Shown: positions 8,821 through 18,715, counted from the stretch's first letter. The stretch: DNA of 64,000 nt from Robiginitomaculum sp. (GCA_002733805.1 NVXG01000004.1:1-64000); one strand, 5' to 3'. Program-made: numbers and translations. The notes: a model not told the origin generated them from the letters alone.

Positions 8821-10215
8821 ATGACCAGTCAAACCACACAATGGGACGAAGCCACCCAAACCAGCGGCATTGAGATCAATGTCCCGGCGTTGGCTGCTGT
8901 CTGCGCGGCACTGGAAAGTGACAATGCAAAAGCGGGTGAGGCGGCATTGGCGGATTTGCACCCGGCCGATGCAGCCGATGTCATTGAACAATTATCCGGG
9001 GATCAAGTACGGTCTTTGGCGCGATTGTCTCCCGGTTTATTTTCAGGCGAAATCCTTTCCGAACTGTCGGACGATGTGCGTGAAGACGTGGTTGATGTGC
9101 TGGATGCCCGTCAGGTGGCAACCGCTATTGGCGGTCTTGAGTCTGATGATGCGTTTCAGGTCGTTGAGGAACTGGACGATAAATTTCGGGCCGAGGTTCT
9201 GGATGAAGTTGATCCAAAAGATCGCGAAGCGCTGGTTACTTCCCTGTCGTTTGGTGAGGACAGTATTGGTCGCTTGATGCAGCGCGAGCTGGTGGCATTG
9301 CCGCTGTTTTATTCAGTAGCGCAAGCCATCCAGAGCATACGCGATGCCAAAGAAGACGATATTCCAGAGACATTTTACGAGATATATGTTGTCGATCCGG
9401 GTTTTCATCCGGTGGGGCGGGTTGGTTTGCTTGCCTTGTTGCGAGCGGCCCGGGACACCAAGCTGGAGCAGGTTATGGCTCCGCTGCAAACCACTGTTAC
9501 TCAGGATATGGACAAGGAAGACGCGGCTTATCTGTTTGAAAAATATGACCTGCCTTCAGCTCCGGTAACCGATGGAACCGGCCGCTTGGTCGGCATGGTT
9601 ACCATGGACGACATGGTCGAGGTCATGCACGAAGAACACACGGAAGATCTGTTGGCGCTGGCCGGGGTTACCGAAGCCGGGCTGGGCGATACGGTGTGGG
9701 ACGTGGTGGTTAGCCGCGCCCCATGGCTGGTGGTCAATCTGGCAACCGCTATTTTGGCCTCCATGGTCATTGCGATGTTCGAAGATGTCATGAAACAAGC
9801 CATTGCCTTGGCGGTCCTGATGCCGATTGTCGCATCCATGGGCGGAAATGCAGCCACGCAAGGGTTGACCGTTGCGGTGAGGGCGCTGGCCGTGCGCGAA
9901 ATCACCAAGGCCAATGCGCGGCGCATTATTGTGCGCGAAGTTTTGGCCGGATTGGCTCACGGCCTTATCTTTGCCATGATCATGGGCCTGATTGTCTGGG
10001 TATGGTTTCATTCGCTTACCTTGGCTGTGGTCATCGCCGTCGCCATGGTCGTCAATCATTTTGTGGCCGGTGCAGCGGGGATATTGGTGCCTCTGGGCTT
10101 GAAGCGCTTGGGGGCTGATCCAGCGGTGGCGTCCAGTGTTTTTGTAACTACGGTTACAGACATAATCGGCTTTTTTGTATTTTTGGGTTTGGCCGCCTTG
10201 GTTTTGGTCAGATAG
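8821..10215 (+). CDS. mgtE: Magnesium transporter MgtE
   Basis: A dimeric Mg2+ channel of the inner membrane, 464 residues. In order: an N-terminal superhelical domain (about 25-135; LADLHPADAADVIEQL), paired CBS domains (about 145-270; PSAPVTDGTGRLVGMVTMDDMV) and five C-terminal membrane helices. The signature VLMPIVASMGGNAATQGLTV of the pore region is intact. The cytosolic N and CBS domains close the channel when Mg2+ binds. The 82-bp gap after norF contains a GGGGGCGCAGCCCC hairpin but is too short for a ykoK-type Mg2+ riboswitch. The kelch gene follows after 8 bp. Confidence 0.95.
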   Translation: MTSQTTQWDEATQTSGIEINVPALAAVCAALESDNAKAGEAALADLHPADAADVIEQLSGDQVRSLARLSPGLFSGEILSELSDDVREDVVDVLDARQVATAIGGLESDDAFQVVEELDDKFRAEVLDEVDPKDREALVTSLSFGEDSIGRLMQRELVALPLFYSVAQAIQSIRDAKEDDIPETFYEIYVVDPGFHPVGRVGLLALLRAARDTKLEQVMAPLQTTVTQDMDKEDAAYLFEKYDLPSAPVTDGTGRLVGMVTMDDMVEVMHEEHTEDLLALAGVTEAGLGDTVWDVVVSRAPWLVVNLATAILASMVIAMFEDVMKQAIALAVLMPIVASMGGNAATQGLTVAVRALAVREITKANARRIIVREVLAGLAHGLIFAMIMGLIVWVWFHSLTLAVVIAVAMVVNHFVAGAAGILVPLGLKRLGADPAVASSVFVTTVTDIIGFFVFLGLAALVLVR

Positions 10216-10223
10216 GAAGTTTT

Positions 10224-11162
10224 ATGTTTCGATTGTTTGCCATTTTTTGGTTGTTTGCTGTTCCCGGCGCTGCTTTGGCGCAAGGCTGGAGTGAGGGCCG
10301 ACCCATGGATACGGCGCGCGCCGCATTGTCGGTGGTCGAGATGCAAGGGCGCATTTATGCCATCGGTGGCGCTGGCCGGTTGGCACCGATGAGCGTGGCA
10401 GAGCGCTATGATCCCGCAGCCGGTAGCTGGCGCGGCATTCCCGATTTACCGGTTGGTCTGGAGCAGTTTGGCTTGGCCAACTTAAATGGCACCTTATATG
10501 TGGCTGGCGGCTATGCAGCCGATGGCAATGGCGAGGCAGGAGCCGAAGTGTGGCGCTTTGCCGAAACAGATCGCGAATGGCAGCCCGCCCCGGCTTTGCC
10601 CGACAACCGGGCCGCCTTTGCTATGGTGGCGGTTGGTGGAAAACTATATGCCATCGGTGGTTCAGGCTCGCAATCCGATGCCATGGCAGTTTTTGACCCC
10701 GAGCAAAACGAGTGGCGATTGATAGAAGGTGGCCCAAAGGCTCGCCGGGCGGCCATTGCACTGGCGATCGGAACCAAAATTTACGTCATTGCCGGAGGAT
10801 CAGCCAGTGCGCCCAGCGGTCAGCTTGATATTTATGATACCGAAAGTGACACATGGACGAAGGGTGCGGCACTTTCCATTGCCCGATCTGGACATGCCGC
10901 GGCGGTTTTTACCGGCAAAATTCATGTGATGGGCGGGCGCGGCGGTGGTCGCGGTCAAACACTGCAAGATCACTGGATTTATGACCCGGCTAGGGACAGT
11001 TGGAGCCAAGGCAAAAATCTCTCCACACCTCGCACTGGGGCAGGGGCTGCGGCGGTTGGGCCCAGCCTCTATTTGATCGGTGGTGGCTCTGGCGGTGGCT
11101 TCTACGCATCGTTTACTTCCATGAACTCGGTCGAGGTTTTGCGAATTTTACCAGAATTCTGA
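10224..11162 (+). CDS. Secreted kelch-repeat protein
   Basis: A 312-residue protein with a clear signal peptide (residues 1-19, ending AALAQ) and about six kelch repeats of some 48 residues that would close into a beta-propeller. Repeat hallmarks are GRIYAIGG, GTLYVAGG, GKLYAIGG, TKIYVIAGG, GKIHVMGG and PSLYLIGG, each followed by a D/E-x(5)-W motif. It should be periplasmic or exported. Kelch propellers bind proteins or sugars, and some are sialate mutarotases (NanM); nothing here points to sialic acid. The 8-bp gap to mgtE suggests co-transcription. The role is unknown. Confidence 0.82.
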   Translation: MFRLFAIFWLFAVPGAALAQGWSEGRPMDTARAALSVVEMQGRIYAIGGAGRLAPMSVAERYDPAAGSWRGIPDLPVGLEQFGLANLNGTLYVAGGYAADGNGEAGAEVWRFAETDREWQPAPALPDNRAAFAMVAVGGKLYAIGGSGSQSDAMAVFDPEQNEWRLIEGGPKARRAAIALAIGTKIYVIAGGSASAPSGQLDIYDTESDTWTKGAALSIARSGHAAAVFTGKIHVMGGRGGGRGQTLQDHWIYDPARDSWSQGKNLSTPRTGAGAAAVGPSLYLIGGGSGGGFYASFTSMNSVEVLRILPEF

Positions 11163-11229
11163 ATTTCGGCCCGCCGATTGCAAGAACAGGCCTGAAAACT
11201 GGTAAACTGTTCCGTTGTGAGACGCAAAA

Positions 11230-12675
11230 ATGAATAAAAACGAGGCAATTTCAAAAAAGGGACTCCAACTTCTCAAGACTTTTGAGGGGTTTAGGTCAAG
11301 CGCAATCCAATTGCCAAACGGTATTTGGGTGATCGGTCACGGCCATACGGCTTCGGCCCGCAAGGGTGGCATAGTCAATCATAATGATGCCGAACAATTG
11401 CTGGTTTGGGACATGAATAACCTGATCCCGAAGGTCATGGACAGTCTTTTTGCGCCGGTCTCACAGGCACAATTGGATGCTCTTTTGTCTTTGGCCTTTA
11501 ATATCGGGATGCACAATTTTTCGAACTCAGATGTGGTTCGCTATATAAATGAAGGTAATTTGATCAGCGCCGCTGCGGCTTTTGACGTATGGCGTCGGGC
11601 CAAACTGGGGACCCGTGAAATGGTGCTGGATGCGTTGGTTCGCCGTCGGGCTGCGGAAAAAGCACATTTTCTGGACGTAACCGGGACATTGGTTCTGGCT
11701 CCATCGGCCAGAGTGCAACCCAAAAGTGATGCCGGATTGGCCGCCGAAATTGAACGCGAGACAATTGAGCAGACCCAAAGTCAGGGTGCGATTGAAGTCT
11801 CCATTGATTTGTCGTCGTCGGCAGCATTGGGTTCATTGCTCAATACTCAATTTTCCACCTCTGACAGCATGGCATTTTCACTGGATCAGGATACTGGTTC
11901 CGTCGCCATTGATGAGCCGAGTATTACATATTCTGACGATGATATTGAGCGGGAAAGTGCAGAAATACTGCCGCAACCTGATCCAGAACTTGAAGATGAG
12001 CCGGTCAACCAATCTGGTGGACATGCAGATCCTCAAATTGCAACAGAGGTTGATCTGGTGCCGATTGGCAATGTTTTTGGCGAGCAGAATCAAGAACAAA
12101 CAGAAGTTGATAATCCAGTTCGCGAAGTTGCCGAAAGAATAACCGGGCGGCTGTCAAATGTAGCCGCTGCGGTGGAGGAATTACCTGAACTGTCTCATGC
12201 TGAACCAGATTTGCAGGAAGAAACAGATGACATTCCACCGCTAACGGTCCTCGAGGACGTGGCAGAACAGGTGGAGATTGAAGAGCAAAGCGAATTTGAG
12301 GCCGTGGATCAATCCGTAGCCGTTGGATTTGGCGACTTTCCATATGATGAACAAGCAGAATTACCGCCTTTGCCTGAAGAGGGACATTTGGCACCGGCTG
12401 CAATTGAAGATGAATTGACGCCAGAAGAGCTGTCCAACGAAACATTTTCCGATAATGAGCAGCCGTTTGAAGTGCTAGAAAAACGCAATACCGGCATGTT
12501 TGCCCTGATGGGGATCATTGGTCTTATTTTGACGGCTGGCGGTGTGTTCGAAACCCGTCAGTCCGGGTTTGTGGTAACTCTTTGGGATGCCTTAAAAGGT
12601 CCAGGCCTGGCTGGGTTGGGTATTTTGCTAATCTTAGTTTCAATCTACTTTCTGGCCAAAAGAAAGCCTCGCTAA
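11230..12675 (+). CDS. Membrane-anchored GH24 lysozyme-like protein with altered active site
   Basis: A 481-residue protein. Residues 1-150 form a phage-lysozyme (GH24) fold: FEGFR with Glu19, IGHGHT, and SQAQLDALLSLAFNIG. Residues 160-415 are an acidic low-complexity linker. Residues about 420-475 hold two hydrophobic helices and end in a basic tail (AKRKPR). Counting from Glu19, the positions of the T4 lysozyme catalytic Asp and Thr are Leu28 and Val34, so only the Glu of the Glu-Asp-Thr triad remains. There is no signal peptide, so the lysozyme domain is either cytoplasmic or exported by an unusual route. It is probably a chromosomal, repurposed muramidase fold rather than a phage remnant, as no other phage gene is near. 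Confidence 0.8.
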   Translation: MNKNEAISKKGLQLLKTFEGFRSSAIQLPNGIWVIGHGHTASARKGGIVNHNDAEQLLVWDMNNLIPKVMDSLFAPVSQAQLDALLSLAFNIGMHNFSNSDVVRYINEGNLISAAAAFDVWRRAKLGTREMVLDALVRRRAAEKAHFLDVTGTLVLAPSARVQPKSDAGLAAEIERETIEQTQSQGAIEVSIDLSSSAALGSLLNTQFSTSDSMAFSLDQDTGSVAIDEPSITYSDDDIERESAEILPQPDPELEDEPVNQSGGHADPQIATEVDLVPIGNVFGEQNQEQTEVDNPVREVAERITGRLSNVAAAVEELPELSHAEPDLQEETDDIPPLTVLEDVAEQVEIEEQSEFEAVDQSVAVGFGDFPYDEQAELPPLPEEGHLAPAAIEDELTPEELSNETFSDNEQPFEVLEKRNTGMFALMGIIGLILTAGGVFETRQSGFVVTLWDALKGPGLAGLGILLILVSIYFLAKRKPR

Positions 12676-12688
12676 GCGCATTTGCGCT

Positions 12689-13939
12689 TTATCTGCTGAG
12701 ACGTAAGTTAGAAATATCACCGGCAATTCGCGAAAATGCCACTTCCAATTGCGCATTGTTTTCTGCATCAAAATACATGCCGGGATCGGTCGCGCAATCC
12801 AGTAACATGTCTTCGGTGTTTGTATTTCCGACATCAAAAGCAATGGTATAGAGCAAAATTCCTTTGGCTTTAATTCGATCACACAGCCGTTCCGTAGCCA
12901 GATCACCTGTTGCGCTGGAAGTTCCAAGCGTTGCGCTTGGGTGACCACCGGGCCATTTCCATCTGACGGTATTGGCGCCATCGGTCATCAGCACCATGAT
13001 CTTGGTCCAATCCTGATCATTATATCCAACACCATCTACCACTGGTTTTTTCTTGGACAAAACGCGCCAGCCCCATGCCAACCCTTCCGGCACATAGGTC
13101 CAATTATTGGCTTCCATCTGGTCAATGGTATTGTGCAATAAGTCACGGTCATTGGTCAGGGTGGTTAGAGCCTGTTCCGGGCAGCCTTGTCCGGGCAAGG
13201 CTCTGAATTTCTTGGCATTGGTATTTGGGTTGCTGTCCTTGGTATCGTGTGGCTTTTTGCGGGGCGCGATGCAACCATTCCAATTATTTGGGCTGACATA
13301 GTCAAAGCGCATCCAGCTTTCAGTTTTGAAACTGGTCGGCAAACGCACCATATAATTAAACGGTACAACGCCGATTTTGACATTTTCCTGGGCGGCACCT
13401 TCCGGCAATAACTGATCAATCAGATCATGGGAGGCACTGCGTAAGGCTTCAATCTTCCCGTTTGATCCCATGGACCCGGTATTGTCTAATGCCAGCACCA
13501 ATTCGATTTTGGTGGTTGAGTACAATACTTCGGCAATCGTATTGACCGCAAAGTGGGGGATGCCAACCATCCCGGAAAATGTGGTGTCAATCTCTGCTGA
13601 AACTGCGACACTCACGCCGGCTCCTTCGGACAATTCAGAAGCGGTTATCGAATAGTTTACACCAAAACTATGGCCGACCATATTGGCATTGAAAAAGTCA
13701 GTGGCCCGGGATTGCAAATTTTGCGGCGTGATATCTGGATCACGGGCAATGGCCAAGGCGGCGGCGTCTGCTGCATTTTGGATACTGGTTTTGGCGCCTT
13801 GGCTACGTGAAAAATCAAATCCAATACCGATTACCGTTACAATTGCCACCAAGGACAGCGCAAAGATAACTGCGGTATTGCCATTTTGGTCATGCCAAAA
13901 ACCGCTGACAGCAACTGAATTGTTTTTCGCGTTGGACAT
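12689..13939 (-). CDS. TadG-like pilus-associated protein with VWA domain
   Basis: About 416 residues from the chosen start. The N-terminus carries a TadE/TadG-type membrane segment preceded by the usual DQNGNTAVIFALSLVAIVTV and followed by QNAADAAALA. A von Willebrand factor A domain comes next, with an intact MIDAS (LALDNTGSMG), and ends with TIAFDVGNTNTEDMLLDCA. Such proteins are found beside or apart from tad (Flp) pilus loci and act at the cell surface. The frame is open upstream to 14104, adding 55 residues, but I prefer the internal Met because TadG proteins begin shortly before the hydrophobic segment. It converges with the lysozyme-like gene, leaving 13 bp between stops. No other tad genes are in the window. 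Confidence 0.8.
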   Translation of the reverse strand: MSNAKNNSVAVSGFWHDQNGNTAVIFALSLVAIVTVIGIGFDFSRSQGAKTSIQNAADAAALAIARDPDITPQNLQSRATDFFNANMVGHSFGVNYSITASELSEGAGVSVAVSAEIDTTFSGMVGIPHFAVNTIAEVLYSTTKIELVLALDNTGSMGSNGKIEALRSASHDLIDQLLPEGAAQENVKIGVVPFNYMVRLPTSFKTESWMRFDYVSPNNWNGCIAPRKKPHDTKDSNPNTNAKKFRALPGQGCPEQALTTLTNDRDLLHNTIDQMEANNWTYVPEGLAWGWRVLSKKKPVVDGVGYNDQDWTKIMVLMTDGANTVRWKWPGGHPSATLGTSSATGDLATERLCDRIKAKGILLYTIAFDVGNTNTEDMLLDCATDPGMYFDAENNAQLEVAFSRIAGDISNLRLSR

Positions 13940-14167
13940 AAGTTTACTCAAAATATCATCAATGACCCGGTAATTATGCCTGATGGATGTTAAGTAGGCG
14001 CTGCCAAAACCAGTTAACGAGTGGTTGGTAGCTTGGGGCAAAATGTTTGAAAATTTAGCCAATTTTGATCGCGTCTGCAGTTCAAGCTGTTGCGAAGTGG
14101 GCATTTTTTAGGGTATGGATCAGCCAGAAACATCGATCTGCCTGTGCTGGTCTCAGGTTGGAAATGA

Positions 14168-15349
14168 ATGGGAATAAAAATGAAAAATTCAACGCCATCT
14201 TTTGATTTTCATCTCGGTGAAACAGCCGACATGATCCGCGATACGGTTTGCAATTTTGCCGCCGATAAAATTGCACCGCGCGCCGCAGAAATTGACCGCA
14301 CCAACACATTCCCACGGGATTTGTGGCCTGAAATGGGTGCGCTTGGCTTGCTGGGGATCACGGTGGAAGAAGAAGATGGCGGCTCTGGGCTTGGATATCT
14401 TGAACATGCACTTGTCATGGAAGAAATCAGCCGGGCCTCGGCCTCCGTCGGGCTTTCCTACGGCGCGCATTCCAATTTGTGCGTCAACCAGATCCGACGT
14501 TGGGCCACACCTGAGCAAAAGGCTAGGTTTCTGCCAAAACTGATCTCTGGCGAGCATTTGGGTGCTTTGGCCATGTCGGAATCGGGGGCTGGCTCCGACG
14601 TAGTTTCCATGCAGTTAAAAGCAGAAAAACGTAGTGATAGGTACGTTTTGAACGGGACTAAAATGTGGATCACCAACGGCCCGGATGCCGATACCTTGGT
14701 GGTTTATGCCAAAACCGATCCGGCGGCGGGCTCGCGCGGCATTACCGCCTTTTTGATTGAAAAAGGCATGAAAGGTTTCTCCACCGCCCAAAAACTGGAC
14801 AAGTTGGGGATGCGGGGTTCAGATACAGGTGAGCTGATTTTTGAAGATTGCGAAGTGCCGGAAGAAAATATCATGGGGCCGCTTGGCGGCGGCGTTGGTA
14901 TTTTGATGTCCGGCCTAGATTATGAGCGCACCGTATTGGCGGCGGGCTCCATCGGGATCATGCAGGCTTGCATGGATGTAGTGTTGCCATACGTCCACGA
15001 CCGCAAGCAATTCGGCAAACCCATTGGAGAATTCCAACTGATGCAGGGCAAATTAGCCGACATGTATGTGCGGATGAATGCCACGCGATCTTACGTCTAT
15101 GCCGTGGCCAGATCCTGTGATGCAGGGCAGACCACGCGCAAAGATGCCGCTGGGGCTATTCTGTACGCTGCCGAGGCTGGCACATGGATGGCGTTGGAGG
15201 CCATTCAGGTTTTGGGCGGCAATGGCTATATCAATGATTATCCAACCGGGAGATTGCTCCGCGATGCGAAATTATATGAAATTGGCGCAGGAACCTCTGA
15301 AATCCGCCGCTGGTTGATTGGCCGGGAATTGTTCGCGGAGGGTGGGTGA
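14168..15349 (+). CDS. ivd: Isovaleryl-CoA dehydrogenase
   Basis: An FAD enzyme of leucine breakdown, oxidising isovaleryl-CoA to 3-methylcrotonyl-CoA and passing electrons to ETF. At 393 residues it is of family length, with N-terminal, middle and C-terminal acyl-CoA dehydrogenase domains. The IVD-type catalytic Glu253 lies in [10 protein letters not shown] rather than at the position used by short-chain enzymes. Other family motifs are [27 protein letters not shown], and [20 protein letters not shown] near the end. A second ATG at 14180 may be the true start. A methylcrotonyl-CoA carboxylase subunit gene 4.3 kb on fits the pathway. Confidence 0.93.
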   Translation: MGIKMKNSTPSFDFHLGETADMIRDTVCNFAADKIAPRAAEIDRTNTFPRDLWPEMGALGLLGITVEEEDGGSGLGYLEHALVMEEISRASASVGLSYGAHSNLCVNQIRRWATPEQKARFLPKLISGEHLGALAMSESGAGSDVVSMQLKAEKRSDRYVLNGTKMWITNGPDADTLVVYAKTDPAAGSRGITAFLIEKGMKGFSTAQKLDKLGMRGSDTGELIFEDCEVPEENIMGPLGGGVGILMSGLDYERTVLAAGSIGIMQACMDVVLPYVHDRKQFGKPIGEFQLMQGKLADMYVRMNATRSYVYAVARSCDAGQTTRKDAAGAILYAAEAGTWMALEAIQVLGGNGYINDYPTGRLLRDAKLYEIGAGTSEIRRWLIGRELFAEGG

Positions 15350-15432
15350 GTCTGATAATCTGCTGTGGGCTTTATGTTTTTGCAGTGCAAAGTTCCAAGT
15401 AGATTTACCATGCGAGCACCTGTGGAGCAATA

Positions 15433-16242
15433 ATGTCTGAGCAAGCACTCATCGATAAAAATGCCGGGAACATGATGTCTGCGGCTTCATTGCGTCTGCA
15501 ATTAAGTGATTTGGGTATCAAACATGGAGATTGTGTGTTTGCCCACACGTCACTGTCACAAATCGGATGGTTGCCCAATGGTGCCCAGTTGATGGCAGAA
15601 ATTCTAGTGGAAGCCGTTGGAGACACCGGTTTGATTTGCGTCCCTACTTTTACGGGACAAAACACCGACCCGGCAAACTGGAGCCGTCCGCCGGTGCCTC
15701 ACGCTTGGCATGCTGAAATCAGAAACTCCATGCCTGCGTTTCAACCTGAATTTACGCCTTCTCGGATGATGGGCGCGATAAATGAAGTGCTTCGTACCAT
15801 GCCCGAGGCATATCGCGGGACGCATCCAAGATCATCCTTTGCCGCCATCGGGGCAGGGGCATTTGAAGTGGTGAATGAGTACACACTGGAAGCCGAATTT
15901 GATGATTGTTCTGCTTTGGGGAAATTGTATCAAAAAAACGCCAAGGTTTTGTTCTTGGGTACTGACTTTGCAAATTGCACTTGTTTCCATCTGGCGGAGC
16001 ATCGCGTCGGAGGTTTGCGTTCACTACCCGGAGGTTCAGCAATGATTGTAGATGGCAAACGCCGCTGGGTTGATTTTGCTGGTGATGACTATTGCGACGA
16101 TGATTTTGAGATACTGGGTGCTGACTTTGCATCGGTTTCCAAAACCATGAAAACAGGCAAAATCGGCCGGGCGGATAGTAAATTGTTTAGTATGCGCGAA
16201 GCTGTAGATTTTGCCCAAAACTGGATGGATAAAAGCCGGTAA
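15433..16242 (+). CDS. AAC(3)-family N-acetyltransferase
   Basis: A 269-residue member of the antibiotic N-acetyltransferase AAC(3) fold, which uses acetyl-CoA to acetylate the 3-amino group of 2-deoxystreptamine antibiotics. Recognisable motifs are GDCVFAHTSLSQIGW near the start, LICVPTFTG, the conserved THPRSSFAAIG segment with its His, and VLFLGTDFANCTCFHLAEH. Many chromosomal members, such as the YokD type, have no proven resistance role, and this one is flanked by metabolic genes, so its natural substrate is unknown. It follows ivd by 83 bp and may share its transcript. Confidence 0.82.
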   Translation: MSEQALIDKNAGNMMSAASLRLQLSDLGIKHGDCVFAHTSLSQIGWLPNGAQLMAEILVEAVGDTGLICVPTFTGQNTDPANWSRPPVPHAWHAEIRNSMPAFQPEFTPSRMMGAINEVLRTMPEAYRGTHPRSSFAAIGAGAFEVVNEYTLEAEFDDCSALGKLYQKNAKVLFLGTDFANCTCFHLAEHRVGGLRSLPGGSAMIVDGKRRWVDFAGDDYCDDDFEILGADFASVSKTMKTGKIGRADSKLFSMREAVDFAQNWMDKSR

Positions 16243-16278
16243 CAAGCCCGCCTTCGCCTAACAATTCCTTGTTATTCC

Positions 16279-18036
16279 TTATCGCAGCCCGTCGAGTAAT
16301 CCTTGATCCAGTGCTTTGACGGTGGCGGTGTAGCCGGCTTCGGTTGCTCTATCGAAGGCTTTCCAGTCGCGTAGATCAATGTCGTCCATTTCTGGCAGGA
16401 TCAGGATGTCCGCATCGCTGCGCCGTGCATCCAGATTGCTGGTCGATAAGGTGGCTGTCCGCATCAGCAAGCTGGCAATCGGCGGAGCATTATGGATGCC
16501 GTGTTTCATGATCCACGAGAAAAACCCGGGTGGTTCCACAAATTCGGCTGCATCCAGACCCCGAACCTGACTGACATCAATGCCCAGAACCGGGCCGCGA
16601 TGGAAATCTTGCATCACATCAACCGGGAAATTGTTGAGCACCGCGCCATCCACATGCACTTCATGGTCGATGACCACGGGTGGCAAAACACCGGGTAAAG
16701 CGATAGAGGCGCACAGGGCTTTTCGCAACAACCCATTGCGGTGGATCGAGCTGTGGCCACTGGTCAAATTGGTCGATAGGCAGAAAAAGGGCAGGGCCAT
16801 GTTTTCAATCTGCATGTCACCGTAATGCTTGGCCAGTCGTCGCCGGACCTTGGCGCCACGGGTGAGCGCCACCACTGGCAAGATGTAATCATCCACCGGA
16901 TTTGAATCGACAAAAGACTCAATTATTGTGCGTTCAATTTTTGCATCATCCCAGCCCATAGCCACATTGGCCGCAATGATAGCACCCATGGACGTGCCCC
17001 CACAAAAATCAATCGGAATATTGGCTTCGCGCAAGGCACGAACCGCGCCAATATGGGCGTAGGCCCGTGCGCCACCGCCGGAAAGCACCAAGCCGACTGA
17101 ACGACCGGCCGCGGTGCGGGCAATGCGGGTTACATCCTCTGAATTGCCGGTGCGCCAATGAAAAATCCGCGCGGCACCGGCGGCTTGTTTCCAATCCTTG
17201 CCGGCACTGACTGCGCGCTGGTTTTCATTGTGCAGCAAGATCACATCAACCAGACGCATGGCGCGAGCTGGACTGTCTTCTACCGGTAATAGGGGATCCG
17301 AGGGATGGGCATCGGCTCGGCCAATCACCCACAGACGATCAGCTTGGCGTAAGCACAACCGAAACCATGCACTGTCGGCAATTGGACTGTGCAACAACAC
17401 CACATCATGGGCGCGTTCCTGTTGGTCAAACCATTCAAGTCCACTTTTGGCAGCTTCCGGTCCAATGACAATCACTGATTTTCCAAATTTGGCCAATTTA
17501 TCGGCCAATTGCCGGGCCAGAAATTTGCAAGAAATAGTTGGCGAGCTGGCCAACATGGCGAACACTTTTGGCTGGCTGCGATCCTCGGCATTGCTTCGCC
17601 GGTTAGAGCGCATACGCCCCACCATCAGTTGGGCCAAACCACGCAGCAATGCCGGATGTTTGGCGACCAGTTTATCAAAGACGGTTCGCGAGAACTTGAC
17701 CAGTTCGGTATCGCGCAAGGCATATACTGGGCTGGCATGGGGGGCGGCGGCCAAAAATGCCATTTCGCCGACTGGTTCGCCGCTACGAATATAGCCCAGC
17801 AATTCCAACTCGCCATCGCTGGCCCGGTGAAACGCACCCAACACTCCGGATTTTACAAAATAAATGCTGTCGGCAATATCGCCCGGTTGAAACAGGGCAT
17901 TGCCGCCGCGCAATCTGACCCATTCGCCTTTTTTGGCAGCAGCTTTCAATGCGCCCTTGGGTGCTTCGGCCAAACTAGCAATTTCGGTCAGATGCTCAAA
18001 GGTCAAGGTTTGGTCAGGCTGTTCCATATTCACCAT
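16279..18036 (-). CDS. Patatin-like phospholipase with N-terminal cyclic-nucleotide-binding domain
   Basis: A 585-residue protein of the neuropathy-target-esterase type. A cNMP-binding-like domain covers about 20-140 (QPGDIADSIYFVKSG, EPVGEMAFL). A middle alpha/beta domain of about 155-300 (KVFAMLASSPTISCKFLARQL, VIVIGP, DVVLLHSP) looks like a P-loop-type fold without an obvious Walker A. The patatin domain starts near 313, with oxyanion loop GGGARAYAHIG, nucleophile Ser349 in GGTSMG, and catalytic Asp463 in DGA. The dyad is intact, so a membrane lipid or lysophospholipid hydrolase is likely. The gene starts 1 bp after the stop of the thioredoxin-like gene and is surely co-transcribed with it. 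Confidence 0.9.
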   Translation of the reverse strand: MVNMEQPDQTLTFEHLTEIASLAEAPKGALKAAAKKGEWVRLRGGNALFQPGDIADSIYFVKSGVLGAFHRASDGELELLGYIRSGEPVGEMAFLAAAPHASPVYALRDTELVKFSRTVFDKLVAKHPALLRGLAQLMVGRMRSNRRSNAEDRSQPKVFAMLASSPTISCKFLARQLADKLAKFGKSVIVIGPEAAKSGLEWFDQQERAHDVVLLHSPIADSAWFRLCLRQADRLWVIGRADAHPSDPLLPVEDSPARAMRLVDVILLHNENQRAVSAGKDWKQAAGAARIFHWRTGNSEDVTRIARTAAGRSVGLVLSGGGARAYAHIGAVRALREANIPIDFCGGTSMGAIIAANVAMGWDDAKIERTIIESFVDSNPVDDYILPVVALTRGAKVRRRLAKHYGDMQIENMALPFFCLSTNLTSGHSSIHRNGLLRKALCASIALPGVLPPVVIDHEVHVDGAVLNNFPVDVMQDFHRGPVLGIDVSQVRGLDAAEFVEPPGFFSWIMKHGIHNAPPIASLLMRTATLSTSNLDARRSDADILILPEMDDIDLRDWKAFDRATEAGYTATVKALDQGLLDGLR

Positions 18037-18037
18037 C

Positions 18038-18661
18038 TCAATGCCACGCTTTGGCGAAACGGGATATAAAATCCATCATCAATGGATGGGTCCATTTGCC
18101 GCCTTCAATGGTGCCATAGGTCCGGGCGATTTCGCGGCCATCCGGGCCAATTAATGCAGCCATGGGCAGGCCTGCACTTTGGCCCGAATTGCGATGGTTG
18201 ACCTTGAGCGCCCGAAAATACCCCCAATTATCAGGCGACGCATCGGCCATCGGAACGAGGTTGTCCAATTGGTTATCGGCAAATAATTTGATTAGTTCCC
18301 GAAAACTGGTTTTCGGATCGGCGGTTTGCAGGGCGACCACCGAGAAAACTTCAGAATTATGGTTTGCAGCCAAGGCGTTCAAGCCCGGCGTTTCAACCAG
18401 ACAGGGGCCGCACCAACTGGCCCACAGATCCAGCAAAACGGCGCGTCCACCAAACAACTGCATCCAATTGCCAGTTCCCCGATGGGTTCGTATCGGCAGG
18501 TTGAGCGGAATGCCCGAGCCGGGCGGCGGCGCTTCAAAAAACCCAGCCGCCGGATGGTTCATCAACTCCAGCATTGCTGGCGGCAATTGCTGCGCGCGCG
18601 CCCCTGCGGCAAAGGGCAGGGCAGCCATAATGGTCAATAGGTTTCGGCGGTTGAGGGTCAT
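18038..18661 (-). CDS. TlpA-like thiol-disulfide protein with Tat-type signal
   Basis: A 207-residue thioredoxin-fold protein of the TlpA/ResA group. The active site is Trp83-Cys84-Gly-Pro-Cys87 (SWCGPC). The N-terminus (NRRNLLTIMAALPFAAGARA) has a twin-arginine pair, a hydrophobic core and an AxA cleavage site near residue 23, so export by Tat to the periplasm is likely. A periplasmic reductant or cytochrome-maturation-like role is possible. It is the first gene of a two-gene operon with the patatin gene, a pairing I cannot explain functionally. Confidence 0.85.
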   Translation of the reverse strand: MTLNRRNLLTIMAALPFAAGARAQQLPPAMLELMNHPAAGFFEAPPPGSGIPLNLPIRTHRGTGNWMQLFGGRAVLLDLWASWCGPCLVETPGLNALAANHNSEVFSVVALQTADPKTSFRELIKLFADNQLDNLVPMADASPDNWGYFRALKVNHRNSGQSAGLPMAALIGPDGREIARTYGTIEGGKWTHPLMMDFISRFAKAWH

Positions 18662-18715
18662 GTTGAGTATATTTTACGCAAGAAACGTAAAGAAGAGAAG
18701 AAAGGGTTGGATCAC

